From the NCBI GenBank assembly GCA_036971715.1, contig JAVHJL010000002.1, forward strand, positions 3,380,501-3,444,500: DNA of 64,000 nucleotides. Reading direction: 5' to 3'. The translations under genes were made by a program, and so were the position numbers. Each line of letters begins with the position of its first letter. The first letter of the stretch is position 1. The stretch comes from Arthrobotrys musiformis (Eukaryota > Ascomycota > Orbiliomycetes > Orbiliales > Orbiliaceae). This document shows positions 23,437 through 35,313 of this stretch, in pieces. Below the pieces are notes generated by a model. That model was given only the letters and a program-made list of their open reading frames with translations, was not told where the DNA came from and did no database searches.

Positions 23437-23947
23437 ACCTCGACCTCGTATGGATTTAATTTTCATTGTAATTTCGGAATCTGCAAAATCGATATCGATT
23501 GTAGAATTCGAAGGATCCAACCCCCTCGGTTCATGATAAAGACGGCCATTCAGCCGTCGTACCTGCATGAGCGCTTCCGACCAATCTACAACGTAACCAA
23601 CACAGAATCGACCAATCACTGTTCGATAAGCAGCCACCTGGTGCCCCTCTACGATCACGAGACATGCATGTTGGTGAACTGGGCGGAGTTATACATAAAT
23701 CTACGCTTCTTGGGACCTGCCGTTGCGGGTTTGAGAAGGATGTTGTCATTGAATTGATCAACCTTAGGCCATAATTGATATTAACAACGTTGCTGAATAC
23801 GACTTTATAAACTTAGTGACTTGGCACTTATCATGCATCGCGAGTGAAATTAAAACCTAAATTGATGTATGAGGGGCTCCAATGTTTTTCAAATAACATA
23901 TCTAAACCGAGGCCTGTATTTTCGTTATAATTAGCCGGAAGAAGCAA
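23437..23947. other. Flank of the F-box fragment
   Basis: Open minus-frame extension to about 23658 without recognisable domain, then AT-rich 3' flank of the transporter gene. Confidence 0.4.
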
Positions 23948-25604
23948 TCAATTAAGGAGTAACTCTTGGAAAACATACGAATCATCCCCCATTTCATCTA
24001 TCTCTTCTTCTGATTTCCCTTCGATTAAATGGTCTCGCTTACCCGCGTCCCTTGCTTTATTTTCCGAAATATAATATGTCTAGAGTTTAAAGTTAGAAGG
24101 GGGTTTAGGCAGAAATGGAGTGGCCTTTGCAGTTGACACATACGAGTAATGTCCCATAAGCCATCATTCCTACTGAGATCATAGCGATAGTAACGGCGTG
24201 GCCCTTGACAAACTGTGGCCCATCTTTCGCAGGATACAGATAGGCGGACATCACTCCGCTCGCATTCCCCATCGTTAGTTGGAAACCGCTCGCAGCAGCC
24301 TTTTTACCATAACGCGGGATGTTCACAACATTCCAGGCGAGTGGGAGGCCGACGGCGACATATAGTCCTCCGGCTATCAAGAAACAACCGAAATATCGAA
24401 CCGGCCCTCCAACCGGCGTTATTAGTAGCACGTAACCGACGATGCTCACCAAAGCGGCTATTAAGCTCGGAATCCCTCTTCTCTGGTGCTTGTCACTCCA
24501 CCACGCCACCAATAAGTAAACCGTGGCTCCGAGTGCATAGCAGGGTATTGTCAACGCTTGAACGACAGGCGTTGGCCATTTACCAAGCGTTCTGATGATA
24601 GTAGGAAGATAGGTCGAGTAGCCGTAAAGCATAGTATCCATACCCCAAAGCCCTATGGCGTATGTATAGCATTTCCAGTCCTTGAAACAAGCTATTACGT
24701 CTTTCTTTTTGAGGGTTTCTTCGGGTCGGACAGTGCTCCCGTGTTGGAGCTGCATGCGTTTTGCCATGTAAATTCGTTCATCAGGGGTGAGGAAACGGGC
24801 AGTCGATGGTCCGTCAGATAGAATGAAAGGAGTAATCAAGCCGAGGAGAACCGTGGGAATCCCCTCGAGAATCATGATCCACCGCCAACCCCTCATCCCT
24901 GAAGTCCCATCCAAAAATCCGATTGCATACGCGAGGAGGCCTCCACAAGCGCCTGCAATGGCAGCCGATACAAAAAGGTAGCCGATTCTCAGGGCTATTT
25001 CTTTTCGAGTATACCAAAAAGTCAAGTAGACGGTGAGGCCTGGAAAAAGCCCGGCCTCAAACAAACCGAGGAGAAGTCGGCAGGCGATGAGACCTCCATA
25101 CGACTGAGCAAGTCCAGTGAAAGTTGCGACTAGACCCCAGGCTACGGTAATGAAAGCAACTGTATTTCAATAGCGAAGTTCACAATTAGCAAAGATTCGA
25201 GCATATCTACGATAATATATTAGCCAAAACTTACTCCATCGACTTGGTCGAAACTTCTTTATAACCAAGTTACTCGGGACCTCGAATAGAAGGTAAGTGA
25301 CGAAAAGCAATGAAACTGCCGTTTGATACTTTAAAGTTCCCGTGATTCCCAAGTCATCCTCCAACCCGTATAGTTTCGCATTTCCGATATTTATGCGATC
25401 AAGAAATGAGCACAAATACAGCAGCATGACAACCGGGATTATGTGGAAATCTAGCTTTCGAACAAGGGATGCCTCCAGGACGGGGTCGAGGCCACTTCCG
25501 CTCTCCAAGGAGACATATTCGTCGTCTTTAGGCGTCAATGATTCGTTTGGTAGCTTCTGGTCGTCGACTACCGTTACATCGGTTGGCCCGACTGTCGCTG
25601 GCAT
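23948..25604 (-). CDS. MFS transporter, Dal5-like anion:cation symporter
   Basis: Exons (minus) 25604-25235, 25159-24144, 24079-23948; 505 aa. The pattern VRKLDFHIIPVVMLLYLCSF with LDRINIGNAKL is the signature start of TM1 in the allantoate permease (Dal5) group. Twelve helices follow; LLFEVPSNLVIKKF and GLFEAGLFPGL mark TM2-4, and the central loop has the LTPDERIYMAKRM motif. The third exon supplies the family's cytoplasmic C-terminus (ISENKARDAGKRD, then EGKSEEEIDEMGDDS). Without it the protein would end in a nonsense tail. It resides in the plasma membrane and probably imports an organic anion such as a vitamin, allantoate or a small carboxylate; the substrate cannot be read from sequence. 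Confidence 0.92.
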
Positions 25605-27101
25605 ACTGAAAGATATCGGCCTCGAAAGGCGCCGACTGTAGAATGGTATACAAAGTGTACATATACCAACCCCTGTGGTATATTAGTACGTCGGTGAGCT
25701 GGTATGGCGCTACAAATATGCGCCGATGATATAATTTTCTATCTCAAAAAACAGCTTAGGTAAGGTTGTTATATTAGCTGAGAATGAAGATTTTGAAATG
25801 CAGGTTCGAAGTCAGGGAAACGTAACATACCACAGCACCGAATCTAAAGATTCTATCTCTCTAATCTAGGAGCGAAGAATGGAAAGATGAAAGCGCAATG
25901 TAAACGCCGTACAAGATGAGATAAAGGTACTAGATTAGAAGCTAGAAGTCACTAAATTGATGGGCGCAGGAAAGCCGGTGCCTGCCTACCCAGGTAACTA
26001 AGTTGGTACCTCCGTATCTGGAACCAAGTTGTGAAACCTCACCAACTGGGATCCGAGGTCGCTCGTCAAGCCAACGGGTCCACAACACAAGCCTGTCGGC
26101 GATCGGCTGGGTGCTTGTGTAACTTTAGATTTGGGTGTACGACCTAAGCATATAAAGGCATCTTGTGCTGCAGGGCCACGGCAGGGCAGGGCGGTGATTC
26201 GACTCGACCTAGAAACGTTCGAAGCTTTGTAAAGCTACAATGCGAGGCGAACGAGAGTTATAACCCACATCGCCGGTACCGGTAGTCTGCTAAAGGAAAC
26301 GCTCAAGATCAGGAGTAGGACTGCTGCCAGTTTTAATTAAGTATGTACTGGGACTGATTGGTAATGACTGACACTTGCCCCATCGACAAGAAAATTTCTC
26401 GTTCGGCGGGGCCGGTGGAGTCATTGCCTGCCATTTAAACCTTTTAAACTTCAAGACAGTCGAGGGATTCCCTGCAGCCAACTAACGGCCGCTACTTAAA
26501 CCCTGTGGGCCTGCTTCTCAAAATACTTGGAAGGGTTGATGTTACTAGGCTCGCAAACCATCTGGTAGGGGTGCTCCATCTCGAGCAGCGCAGGGTGACG
26601 TGATTCTGCAGAGAGATGCAATGCACCTGCAAGAAACCGCCAGTCCGAGTTAACGTTAGTTACGAGACTGCGCCGACTGGCCACTTTGTTGGAGTTTTTG
26701 CTAGAGCAACACATATCGAGATATCTAACTAGACCAGTCTTTAGCACACCTGCACCTGTGCAGTCCCACAAAGAGGGTGTAATTCGAATTAAAATAGTAT
26801 TCATGAATTCAAAGTAGACCTTTTCTTCTAGCACAGCAGGCATATTTGTAAAAACATAGGTCTGCATACGAATAGCTCAATCGATCCGAGTTTTTTTCAA
26901 TATTAATAGATACATACACATACATGATGAGCAAACGAGGCTACACAAAGACCCTATATCCATAGCTATAGCTATTGTCCCCAAAGGATATTTATAACGC
27001 CAAACTTCAACATTTACGTATGCAAGGAGATTTAAACTTATAGGAAGGAAGAGAGCTCGAGAGTATAAGGCAAATTGTCGCAAATATACTCCCAGATGCT
27101 A
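25605..27101. other. Intergenic with doubtful ORFs
   Basis: Promoter side of the MFS gene. A minus frame at 26496-26867 (123 aa) and a 68-aa hydrophobic frame at 26877-27083 have no recognisable domain or neighbouring exons that I can support. Confidence 0.4.
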
Positions 27102-28115
27102 CTAGTAGCCCGTGGGTCCACTACTCGCCCCCATACCCATAAACGGATTCGACCCCCAACCCACACCTCCTGAAAGATCCTGTGGGCCTTCTAGCCAATA
27201 AGGTTCTTCACCGGGCCCACTGGCTAGGTACCTATCAGGTGCACCCCCATAACCTGTCCAAGAATTTCCAGGACCCATATAATTATAATTCTTGGTATCG
27301 GCGCCAAGGTCAGTACGCATCTTTTCGAAGTTTGGAAGCCCAGAGCCCATGAGAACCGAGCCATCTAGGCTGCCTCTATCCCCGACCGTAACGCCGCTGC
27401 TATCATCCTCGTTTTGTTCAATAAGCTGATAGCATCCACAGCCTTACAGATAAATTGGTGTTAGCCTCAAGAACTTTATTCCTTTCGGGCTTCTCTTACG
27501 GTTTGATATGAGCCCAAGAGACCCAGGGGCGGCTAGGATCAAATAATACGGATTACTGATGCCTATAGCCACGGAAGAGGAAAATTTACCGTAAACTTTT
27601 TCATACATCCTAGCAGTTTGCTCATCCCGGCAATGTTCAGAATTACTAGCTCGTAGTTTTAACCCTTCGCCGTCGGGGCCCTTGATTAGCGGGTGATGAG
27701 AGCAGATGCAACCATGGGCCCTCCGCTGCATTTCAAGGATGATTTCATTAACCGCAGTTGTTCCGAGTTCCTCGTCAAGTTGGCGCCAATTCCTTGCATC
27801 TCTGACGGGTGCCGCGGCCATCCTGTCCCACATCTCGCGGACTTTTTGCGTCGTTGTGCACATGATCCTTTTTCGAACCGTGTAGTAGCCCCCCTGGGGA
27901 GGAGCACGCTTTTCATTTCCGTTAGCGGCAGGGAACGGGAGTACCCCCGTTCCGGATGCGGATCCGCTTCGAGGGCCTATTTCTCGTGTGTCTAAGCTCT
28001 CCATAGCAGCAGCCCCAGTATCCCATTTTGGATTGACTGGTAAAGCCGTGGAAATTTGCGCGCTTAAGGCTAATACCAAAACTAGCTGCCTAGGAGAAAT
28101 GCAAGGGACATGCAT
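27102..28115 (-). CDS. Unplaced secreted protein with Gly/Pro-rich tail
   Basis: Exons (minus) 28115-27500 and 27442-27102; 318 aa. The signal peptide is MHVPCISPRQLVLVLALSAQ. A KR site (NEKRAPPQ) may be a Kex2 cleavage site. The middle is basic and helical (KVREMWDRMAAAPVRDARNW) with paired cysteines (CTTTQ, HGCICSHH, SEHCRDE). A hydrophobic stretch (SSVAIGISNPYYLILAAPGS) lies just before the intron, and the second exon is Gly/Pro/Tyr-rich (NSWTGYGGAPDRYL). The join LISN|RCGCYQLIEQ is in phase with a strong donor (GTAAGA) and CTAAC branch. I do not recognise a family; it could be a secreted or wall-linked protein. Confidence 0.65.
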
Positions 28116-29528
28116 GCCGAAGGGTTTATAACAAACCTAACAGTACTACCCTAAATTACAGGCCTATTAGTAAATGTGTAGAATAAAGTCCGGTGTCTAC
28201 AGACATACCTTGACAGAGAGCTTTGGTATATCTCTTGAAAACTTTGATGTTATACACAAACCCTGTAATGGTACGATATATAATTAGCACCTGGCTGGAA
28301 TCCAAAGAGCCAAGTGATGGTCGATATCGCTATAAAGATAAGCTCCCGCCACAAAGTAGAGTAATCTCGCAGGGAACAATAGGAACCCAAGACTAGGAAC
28401 AATAATTGTAGGTAGGGCCGCCGTTATATACAGCCAAGATCTACAGGTAGGATTTTTGACCCGACTAAATGGCTACGGATCTGCCATAAGACAAAGTTTC
28501 AACATATCCTGCTATCAATCACTGTGCCCCCCTTTACCCAACTATCCCCTTACTTGGGCCCGGAATGGCCTTGTCTCGCATTGTAATGTGCATGCAGGAT
28601 ATAGATGCATGTTGGAAGACCGCGTTTCAGATATCAAAATCACGGTATTATATATCTCAGCCCCAAAATTCAAACAGGTACTCTTTCGAATTTAGTATCG
28701 ATCGGTATGATCTCGCAAGCATTTAAATTTGGTGATATGCTAGAATCTAGGATCTCTTTCTAGGGAAGTCTAGCTACAACAAAATTTCAAGAAGTAGCTA
28801 TACAATTGCACAACCAACTCATAAAAACTATGTTGTATCTTATCATGTTGCTCGATCACAACTGCTACATGTACATGCATATCACCACCTTCTTAGCCGA
28901 AGACGAAAATCTGAAACCTAAGGTTACAGGTTCGCTAGTAGTGATGTTGTAGTTTCCTCCCGTAATGCAAATTATCATACGGCAAGGCTATAGCCCAGTA
29001 ACTCAGCTCAAGGAGCGGAGTTTAATTTTCTCGATATCGAGATCTGAGGCCCTTGGAACTAGACTATATGCGTTTGAGGTGCGTCGAGAATCATGCTGTT
29101 GCATGTCGACTCCTCTGGGTTCAATTGCATGATCAAGACAACATGTTGGCATACTAAGGCGGTAGGATAGTAAGGGTTGAGTACGAGACCAGATAGAGTT
29201 GCAGAGGCTATGAGCTTCGCCATATTTTATAGATGTTGCTACAACCACATAAGTGAAAGCGACTGGCTGAGTTAATGGCATCATCAATTTAGACAGCTAG
29301 TAAAGCGCAGCCTTTCCAGACTCCAGTGCCTAGGTGCCTATGGTATATGTTTCCATTTTCCCTAAGCTATAAGCCCCTCAACATATACTATCAAGATTAT
29401 TCGAATGCAACATAATCTCTATATTTACAATAAACTACCAACGAAGCTAGATCTGAAAAAACTACGAACGGGATGCACTAGATTTTATGAAGGATGTTTA
29501 AGGCGAGCTCCGATAAGTAGGGTCTAAG
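28116..29528. other. Intergenic, nothing supported
   Basis: AT-rich, with short frames only on both strands. Confidence 0.5.
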
Positions 29529-31160
29529 CTATGTTTCAGAAGCAGAAAAAGATGATGGCCTGCGCCTGCGCCCGGGGCCAACTTCAAGTTGATCATCGTC
29601 GCTAGGCGCTGCTTCACTTGCACGGCCTTGTGACCGATCATTCAGCCCTGCCACCAACGGTTCAGGGTCGGCGAAAGAGTCCTCCATTTGGGGGATACGG
29701 CGCCGTTGTCTTTCCCAATCTCGCTTAGTTGACGTTGAGGCATATTCGTACCGGTCCCCAAACCATGGTACTCTGTCGGGCTCCCGCGGTGATCGCAGCC
29801 CTTCCATGTTATTTGCTAGGTTCTCAGCCATAACATCTACTACATTCTCACTAGCGGGATTTCCACCATCGTCTTGCTGAGGAGCTTCGCGAACTCCTTC
29901 TAAACCAATAATCGCCCGCTGATCCAGTGCCTCTGTTACTTGGCCATGGTATAGATTGCCGTTATTATCTTGCTGACCAATCCGATTAAAATCACCCGTT
30001 GACAAAGATCCTTGTCTTCCTAAACCGTCGCTCGGGATATTATTACTTGACTCATCTTCACCAAACTCTTCCAACAAATACATACCTTGCTCTTGGCTGT
30101 CCAAACTCAATACTTCATTATCAGATGAACTGTCTAGAGGCCCGAAGAGATCCTCAAGTTCTTGTAGCTGCTGGGTGGCTGGCTCATATTCATTTCTTAA
30201 AATTTTATCTCCTAGTTCGTTCTGTCGAGCATCCGGTTCTTGATATGCACCCACCAAGCCCTGTACATCGGCTAGAAGTTGGGTGGTTTCGTGCAATTTA
30301 GGCCTCCGAGGAGGAGGCGGCATCCTCCTTCCCTCCACTAAAGCCTCTGTACTCGTATCGCCAACTTCGAGGATATTCTTCATAAACTCCTGAAGTTTCT
30401 GTTCATATCTCGTGATTTCTGGGTCGAGGGGCGACCTACCGAATTCCTCGCGCGGGGTTCTCGATATAATAAATCGTTCAGCGAGATCTCTCAGATTTCC
30501 GTAAAAGAATTTACCAGCTCGATTCGTCGGCCCCAATTTATTGTGAGGATCAGGAACCTTATAGACATTTCCCGGATAATAAACCCGTTTTCTCTCGAAG
30601 TTATGTTGCTCAGGTTCCTTCGTCCATGCGTATACTCCAGGTCTGGGATCGTTCGCCGTATCGGCTAGTAGGCCTCCCGGGTCCCCGTTGGGAATACTCG
30701 GATTCAGTGACACGTACGTTGCGGTGTGAAACGCGGCATTAGGCCAGAGAGCGGTAAGATTAACTAGGTGAATACCCTCAAGATCATTCGGATCCAGTAC
30801 TACCGTCATGATCATCGTCCCAGAGAGTTTATACATTTGTTCGGGGCAAGTCCGACCCCGCGAAAATGCAACCGCGGGTACTGGTGTCTCACCGGGGCTG
30901 TTGTATATTATAAGATATTCAGAATCCTCCACTCCGAGGATTGGTTTGTACAAATAGCAGTTTCCAGGCATTTTGCGCGACAATCGCCCATTCAGTTGGC
31001 TTCGGGAATCTTCGTTAAACCAATCTGGGCGACCTTGGCGGAGGTGCAATGTGTAGTATGCAAGACATGAGTGTAGTAAGAGGGCCCATGAAACTAGGAC
31101 ACAGATTCTCCGCCCATTGACAGACTTCCCATGTGATCCATTGAAATCGCTTGATGGCAT
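29529..31160 (-). CDS. Unplaced secreted or membrane-anchored protein
   Basis: Intronless, 543 aa from the ATG at 31160 (the open frame goes 21 nt further, to a GTG). An N-terminal hydrophobic segment (ICVLVSWALLLHSCLAYYTL, about residues 20-40) is a signal peptide or anchor. The next 200 residues look folded (GNCYLYKPILGVEDSEYLII, then RPGVYAWTKEPEQHNF). The C-terminal half is hydrophilic, acidic and probably disordered with Gln/Asn/Glu-rich helices (ATQQLQELEDLFG), ending in a basic Arg/Ser tail. No known domain recognised. It lies next to another unplaced secreted-protein gene on the same strand. Confidence 0.7.
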   Translation of the reverse strand: MPSSDFNGSHGKSVNGRRICVLVSWALLLHSCLAYYTLHLRQGRPDWFNEDSRSQLNGRLSRKMPGNCYLYKPILGVEDSEYLIIYNSPGETPVPAVAFSRGRTCPEQMYKLSGTMIMTVVLDPNDLEGIHLVNLTALWPNAAFHTATYVSLNPSIPNGDPGGLLADTANDPRPGVYAWTKEPEQHNFERKRVYYPGNVYKVPDPHNKLGPTNRAGKFFYGNLRDLAERFIISRTPREEFGRSPLDPEITRYEQKLQEFMKNILEVGDTSTEALVEGRRMPPPPRRPKLHETTQLLADVQGLVGAYQEPDARQNELGDKILRNEYEPATQQLQELEDLFGPLDSSSDNEVLSLDSQEQGMYLLEEFGEDESSNNIPSDGLGRQGSLSTGDFNRIGQQDNNGNLYHGQVTEALDQRAIIGLEGVREAPQQDDGGNPASENVVDVMAENLANNMEGLRSPREPDRVPWFGDRYEYASTSTKRDWERQRRRIPQMEDSFADPEPLVAGLNDRSQGRASEAAPSDDDQLEVGPGRRRRPSSFSASET

Positions 31161-31980
31161 ATCTAGCCACCACGCCGACACTAGTGGACCGATGTCGCAA
31201 GGATGGAAGCCGTCTATGAAGGAAAAAATAGTGTACGTAAGAGCCGTGCGCTATTGGGTTATGAGGTAGGCTGTGTTAGTTGGATTTGGTGCACCTACCA
31301 ACCACGAGTATGGAACGTGATCGAACAAGCTGCGCAACTAACAAATGCATGCCGCATGAAATCCCTCATTCGATCTCACCCACGCAACTTTCCTCGAGCT
31401 GCTTTTAGTCGCGAGGAGGTATCGCCAAAAAAGTTACCTATGCGCAGCAAAGCAACCCACATGGCGCAAGACCTTCAAATTCGATTTCTACGCACCAGTG
31501 CGTGCGCATATGCATATCGTGCGTATCAGTGGCCGCTGGCTGGCGCCAATGCCGTTTTAAATGATGCAAGTTACACAATACAAAAGGGGATTGTTTATAG
31601 CAAGAATAAATGAATTTTTTTTTTTTTTGAGAAAAGCCAAAAAATCCCAAGATTTCGAAGCGGCTGTTTTGCCACGGGGATAAGCTATTCTCGTGGAAGC
31701 CTCGATATCGATCGATTGAGTGATACCAATTGCCAAATCGACGTGTTGTATGTGGTATTTGGAGATACCTCGCTTGGCATCCCTAACTGGGAAAGCAACG
31801 CAGCCTGCAGCTGGAATCTTTTGCAGCTTTATGGTGCCTGGACTGCCTGTATGACCCTACATGTCCAATTTCTTGAAGTGTACATCAGTCCACTATCAGA
31901 ATCAAAATCGATACCAATTCCATCAAACCCCTTAGTAGTCAGAAGTAAATAGGTACAGGATCCCGAAATCGAAACTCAAG
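31161..31980. other. Divergent promoter region
   Basis: Between the minus-strand secreted-protein gene and the plus-strand HD gene. Contains a T-run at about 31616-31628. The frames at 31203-31952 are not supported. Confidence 0.5.
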
Positions 31981-32928
31981 ATGTCAGCAGAGAGTCCAGA
32001 AAGCTCCACCGGGCAGTTGTCCGAATCCGACCAGGCCCTGGTTGCAACCCTCGTACCCAAAACACACGCGTTCGTGAAAGACTACATGGCACGATACGAC
32101 TCTTCTCATGATTTTTCTCATGTCCTCAGAGTCCTCAACTTGGCACACCATATTGCTCAAACGGAGCAAAAGTATCTGCAATCGGTCGCCTTGGTCGCGC
32201 CGCCAGCGACAAAAGTGGCACCATTATATGATAGTACAATTATCACCCTCGCAGCTTTGATGCATGATGTCGGTGATAGGAAGTATATCAAGGAAGGGGA
32301 GGAGGTCGACGAGTCTCCAGTGAAGACATTCTTGGTAGGAGCCGGTGCAAGTGAGGCCTTGGGGGAGAAGGTACAAACGATTGTCAACGGCGTCAGCTAC
32401 TCTAAAGAAATCAAAGATCCTCAGAGAGTATTAGATCTAATAGAGTTATACCCTGAGCTGGTGAGTCCAGTACCCTTTCATATCGATATAACTAGCTTTG
32501 TATCACAATTAATTTGCGTCTAACCATTTCTTACTATCGAAACGAAAAGGCGGCGGTCCAGGATGCAGACCGCCTCGACGCTATTGGTGCCGTTGGGATT
32601 GGGAGAACTTTCACCTTTTCTGGGGCCAAAGGAAGCGGAGGGCCAGGAATGGAGAACGTCCTTAAACATTTTGAAGAAAAACTGTTAAGATTAGGGACGA
32701 TGATGAAAACCAAAACAGGCAAAGAGATGGCAGAGAAAAGAATACAGGTACTGAGAGATTTTGAAAGATGCTGGTATGTTGATCCGACACCCTCGCGGGA
32801 AAATGTCATAGTTTTCTTCTTCTCATTTCCTCAGTGCAAATGCTAGGACACCACTAACGTTCTGGAACGTATCTAGGTTCGAGGAAAAGAGCATCGCTGG
32901 CGGGGTGGAGGCATTGGCTGCCGTTTAA
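31981..32928 (+). CDS. HD-domain metal-dependent phosphohydrolase
   Basis: Exons 31981-32460, 32550-32773, 32877-32928; 251 aa. HD-superfamily ligands are visible: HDFSHVLRV (His43, His47), LMHDVGDRKY (His95-Asp96) and DADRLDAIGAVG (Asp167), the last assembled by the first splice (PEL|AAVQDADRLD). This matches the small YpgQ/YedJ-like HD hydrolases found across bacteria and fungi, expected to hydrolyse nucleotide or other phosphate esters with a divalent metal. The end FEEKSIAGGVEALAAV comes from a short third exon. No targeting signal, so probably cytosolic. Confidence 0.9.
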
Positions 32929-33282
32929 GGGTCTGGGTCGTTTTGTACCTACGTTTTTAGTGAATCACTATCGCCCAAGACGAATATAACTATACGGGGC
33001 GACGAATATTGCATGGATCAATATTTTCTCAAAGTTATTTGGATAGAAATATTACAAGATTCTATATTCAAAATATCGCTCACAGGTATCCATCAAGATC
33101 GTTATATATACAACTGAATCGTAAAATGCTATGGTATAATGCCCCGTGATAAAATTTGAAACTCCGAAATGACCAAAAAATGCCCATGCATGTCCCAAAA
33201 CCAATGCTAAATCCAAAGGGGCCCTTTAGATATGTTCAAATATAATAGAAGTATCTGGTAAACCGAAAAAAAATGGAGCGAA
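32929..33282. other. Intergenic between convergent genes
   Basis: AT-rich 3' flanks of the HD gene and the 7TM gene. Nothing else seen. Confidence 0.5.
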
Positions 33283-35313
33283 CTATATCTGCCTCTTCAT
33301 TTCTCTTTCAAGTAGCCGCCTTTGTTGGGCCCGTACCCTTTGTCGCAGCCGGATTTCTTCCACATCTCCCTTCAAGTAATCAATACTCTCGCCGCTGTTG
33401 TTTTTGCCCGCAGCGCCAAGTGCAAGATTGGCTTCGGAGCCCGAGTCATCCGCCAACTCATTCATGCTGAGTTCGTAGTCTGAGCGTAAATCCGTCCAGT
33501 GCATGGCCGTAGCCGCACGTTTTCCATCATCACGCCTGAGTGGGCCAGAATAACTTGGCAAAGATTGCTGTGGTTCGTCATTCTCGTCCATAGATGCTCT
33601 GCCGTCCAGGAAAAACGTCTGGCGACCATCCTCATCAAGTTTATTATTCGCTTCAATAATCGTAGTAGTCGTTGTAACTTGCGAGTTAGACAAGACGGCC
33701 ATAGGGATATCAGAGGCTCCAGTATAGTCGGACCCTTGGCCTAATGCCTTTGTCTCTATAACTTCTCTGACAATCTCCGTCTGGACATTGATACCTTTCC
33801 CAAAGTCGGCGTTCTCTTGGATGTTGTGTCGGAATCCACTTAGGCCTAGATCGCCAGCTTCGGGATCATTGGGGTCCTGAATTGTTCCGTTTCCGATAGC
33901 GGTACCGTTTATGGTGCTGTTCATCCTATCTCCCCTCCAAACATGATAAGCCCGTTGCAAGGATGGATCCATGACCGCGATCAGGGCGTAAAAGATTCCA
34001 CGAGCGCCATATAGGGCGTAGTAAACAGCATACAACGCATAGTCGCCTTGTGAGTAGATGCCCGATAGAATGCTGATACGGATATCGGCAATGGTAATAA
34101 CGAGGTTCAGAATGATCATGACGGTAGGATAAAGTGAAATTCGAAGAATAATGCTTCGGAATTCCTGGTTTGAGAGAAGTGATTTTTGGGCATTGCGAGT
34201 TGCGCTTAGGTTTGTGCTTCCACGGTTGTCAGGAGACGAGGAGCGGGTAGTCGAGTTTGTGACATTTGCGTTTGGAGAGCTTTTGTTTTGGGTAAGAACG
34301 TTCAAAGCAGTGAACTATGGTTCATGTTTAGTATTTAAATGTCTAAAAAAGGGGAAACGCCTGTGAATGGAATCAACTTACCTTGTGCTTGTAGAGGTGG
34401 AACACGGTTGTGCAACAGCATGTGCAGGTTATCAGCACAGCTAGTAAGATCCACAAAAGTTGAGTCGATATTTGCCATTTCACTGATAGTTTGAAGTTTA
34501 GTCACTTTTGCTCAACGATATAGAATAGGCGACAGCTTACATCGATCTTCATTATTATCGGACGTCAACCAGCAAACTCCAATAACATCATCCCACCCGA
34601 ATTTCCCTTTGATGAGCGGCGGTAATGTTGTCCCCAAGTTGATGACGATAGTACCAATGACATAGTACTTTTCCATAAATATTCCATTGCACAGATGAAC
34701 AAGCACCAGTTCGAGATTCAAGGCGACACAGGTAATCAGCCAATTTGTTATACCCAGCCAAAATTGAATCATCCTAAGAATGAGAAGACTGTCAGAACAA
34801 CGCCCCGAATTATACAAGGGAGCCCGCCCGTATAAAGCTAGGTATTAGAGCTTACCAAACGCCGGCGACGCAAAAAAACCCAGGTTTAACTTCGACACAT
34901 ATTATATAACCGATACAGTAGAAGCAGCTGCACGAATCCACTGTTAGCAACTAGCTCACTGTTGTGTTCGCAGTATGTTAACTTACTTCGATATTAATGA
35001 ATAGCATATTAGTCTGAAAGACACACGATCCAAGCATTTTCTTGACTCTGGGTTAAGATATAGGATGAATATAAACCCGAGCAATAGTAGGCAAAGTAGT
35101 AGGGATATGCCGGCAAGGACAGCGGACATGTCGTTCTATAGGTCGCGAACCTGTAAGCGAAATTGTAGGGAAACGGGCTGGAAATACAGGAATCAAATCC
35201 AGAGATTCTCAACATACCATCATCTTAATTCTAACCGGTGTTAGCCATGATGTTGGTGTGTCAGTTACAATATCCACCGTTCTTGACATCAGAAACTCTG
35301 TGGTTGACGCCAT
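33283..35313 (-). CDS. Seven-helix receptor-like protein (fungal GPCR)
   Basis: Exons (minus) 35313-35218, 35135-34987, 34927-34856, 34773-34541, 34482-34382, 34314-33283; 560 aa with all phases consistent. Seven hydrophobic segments: about 36-59 (AVLAGISLLLCLLLLGFIFI), 74-96, 107-134 (MIQFWLGITNWLITCVALNL), 140-163, 186-212 (ending in a CTCCC run), then in the last exon LRISLYPTVMIILNLVITI and ALYAVYYALYGARGIFYALI. Cys in FFCVAGVW and in GVCWL sit where the extracellular GPCR disulfide is expected. A long hydrophilic Ser/Asp-rich cytoplasmic tail of about 230 residues follows. The layout resembles fungal Git3/cAR-type receptors; ligand and class are inference. Individual exons alone look like meaningless short frames. 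Confidence 0.8.
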
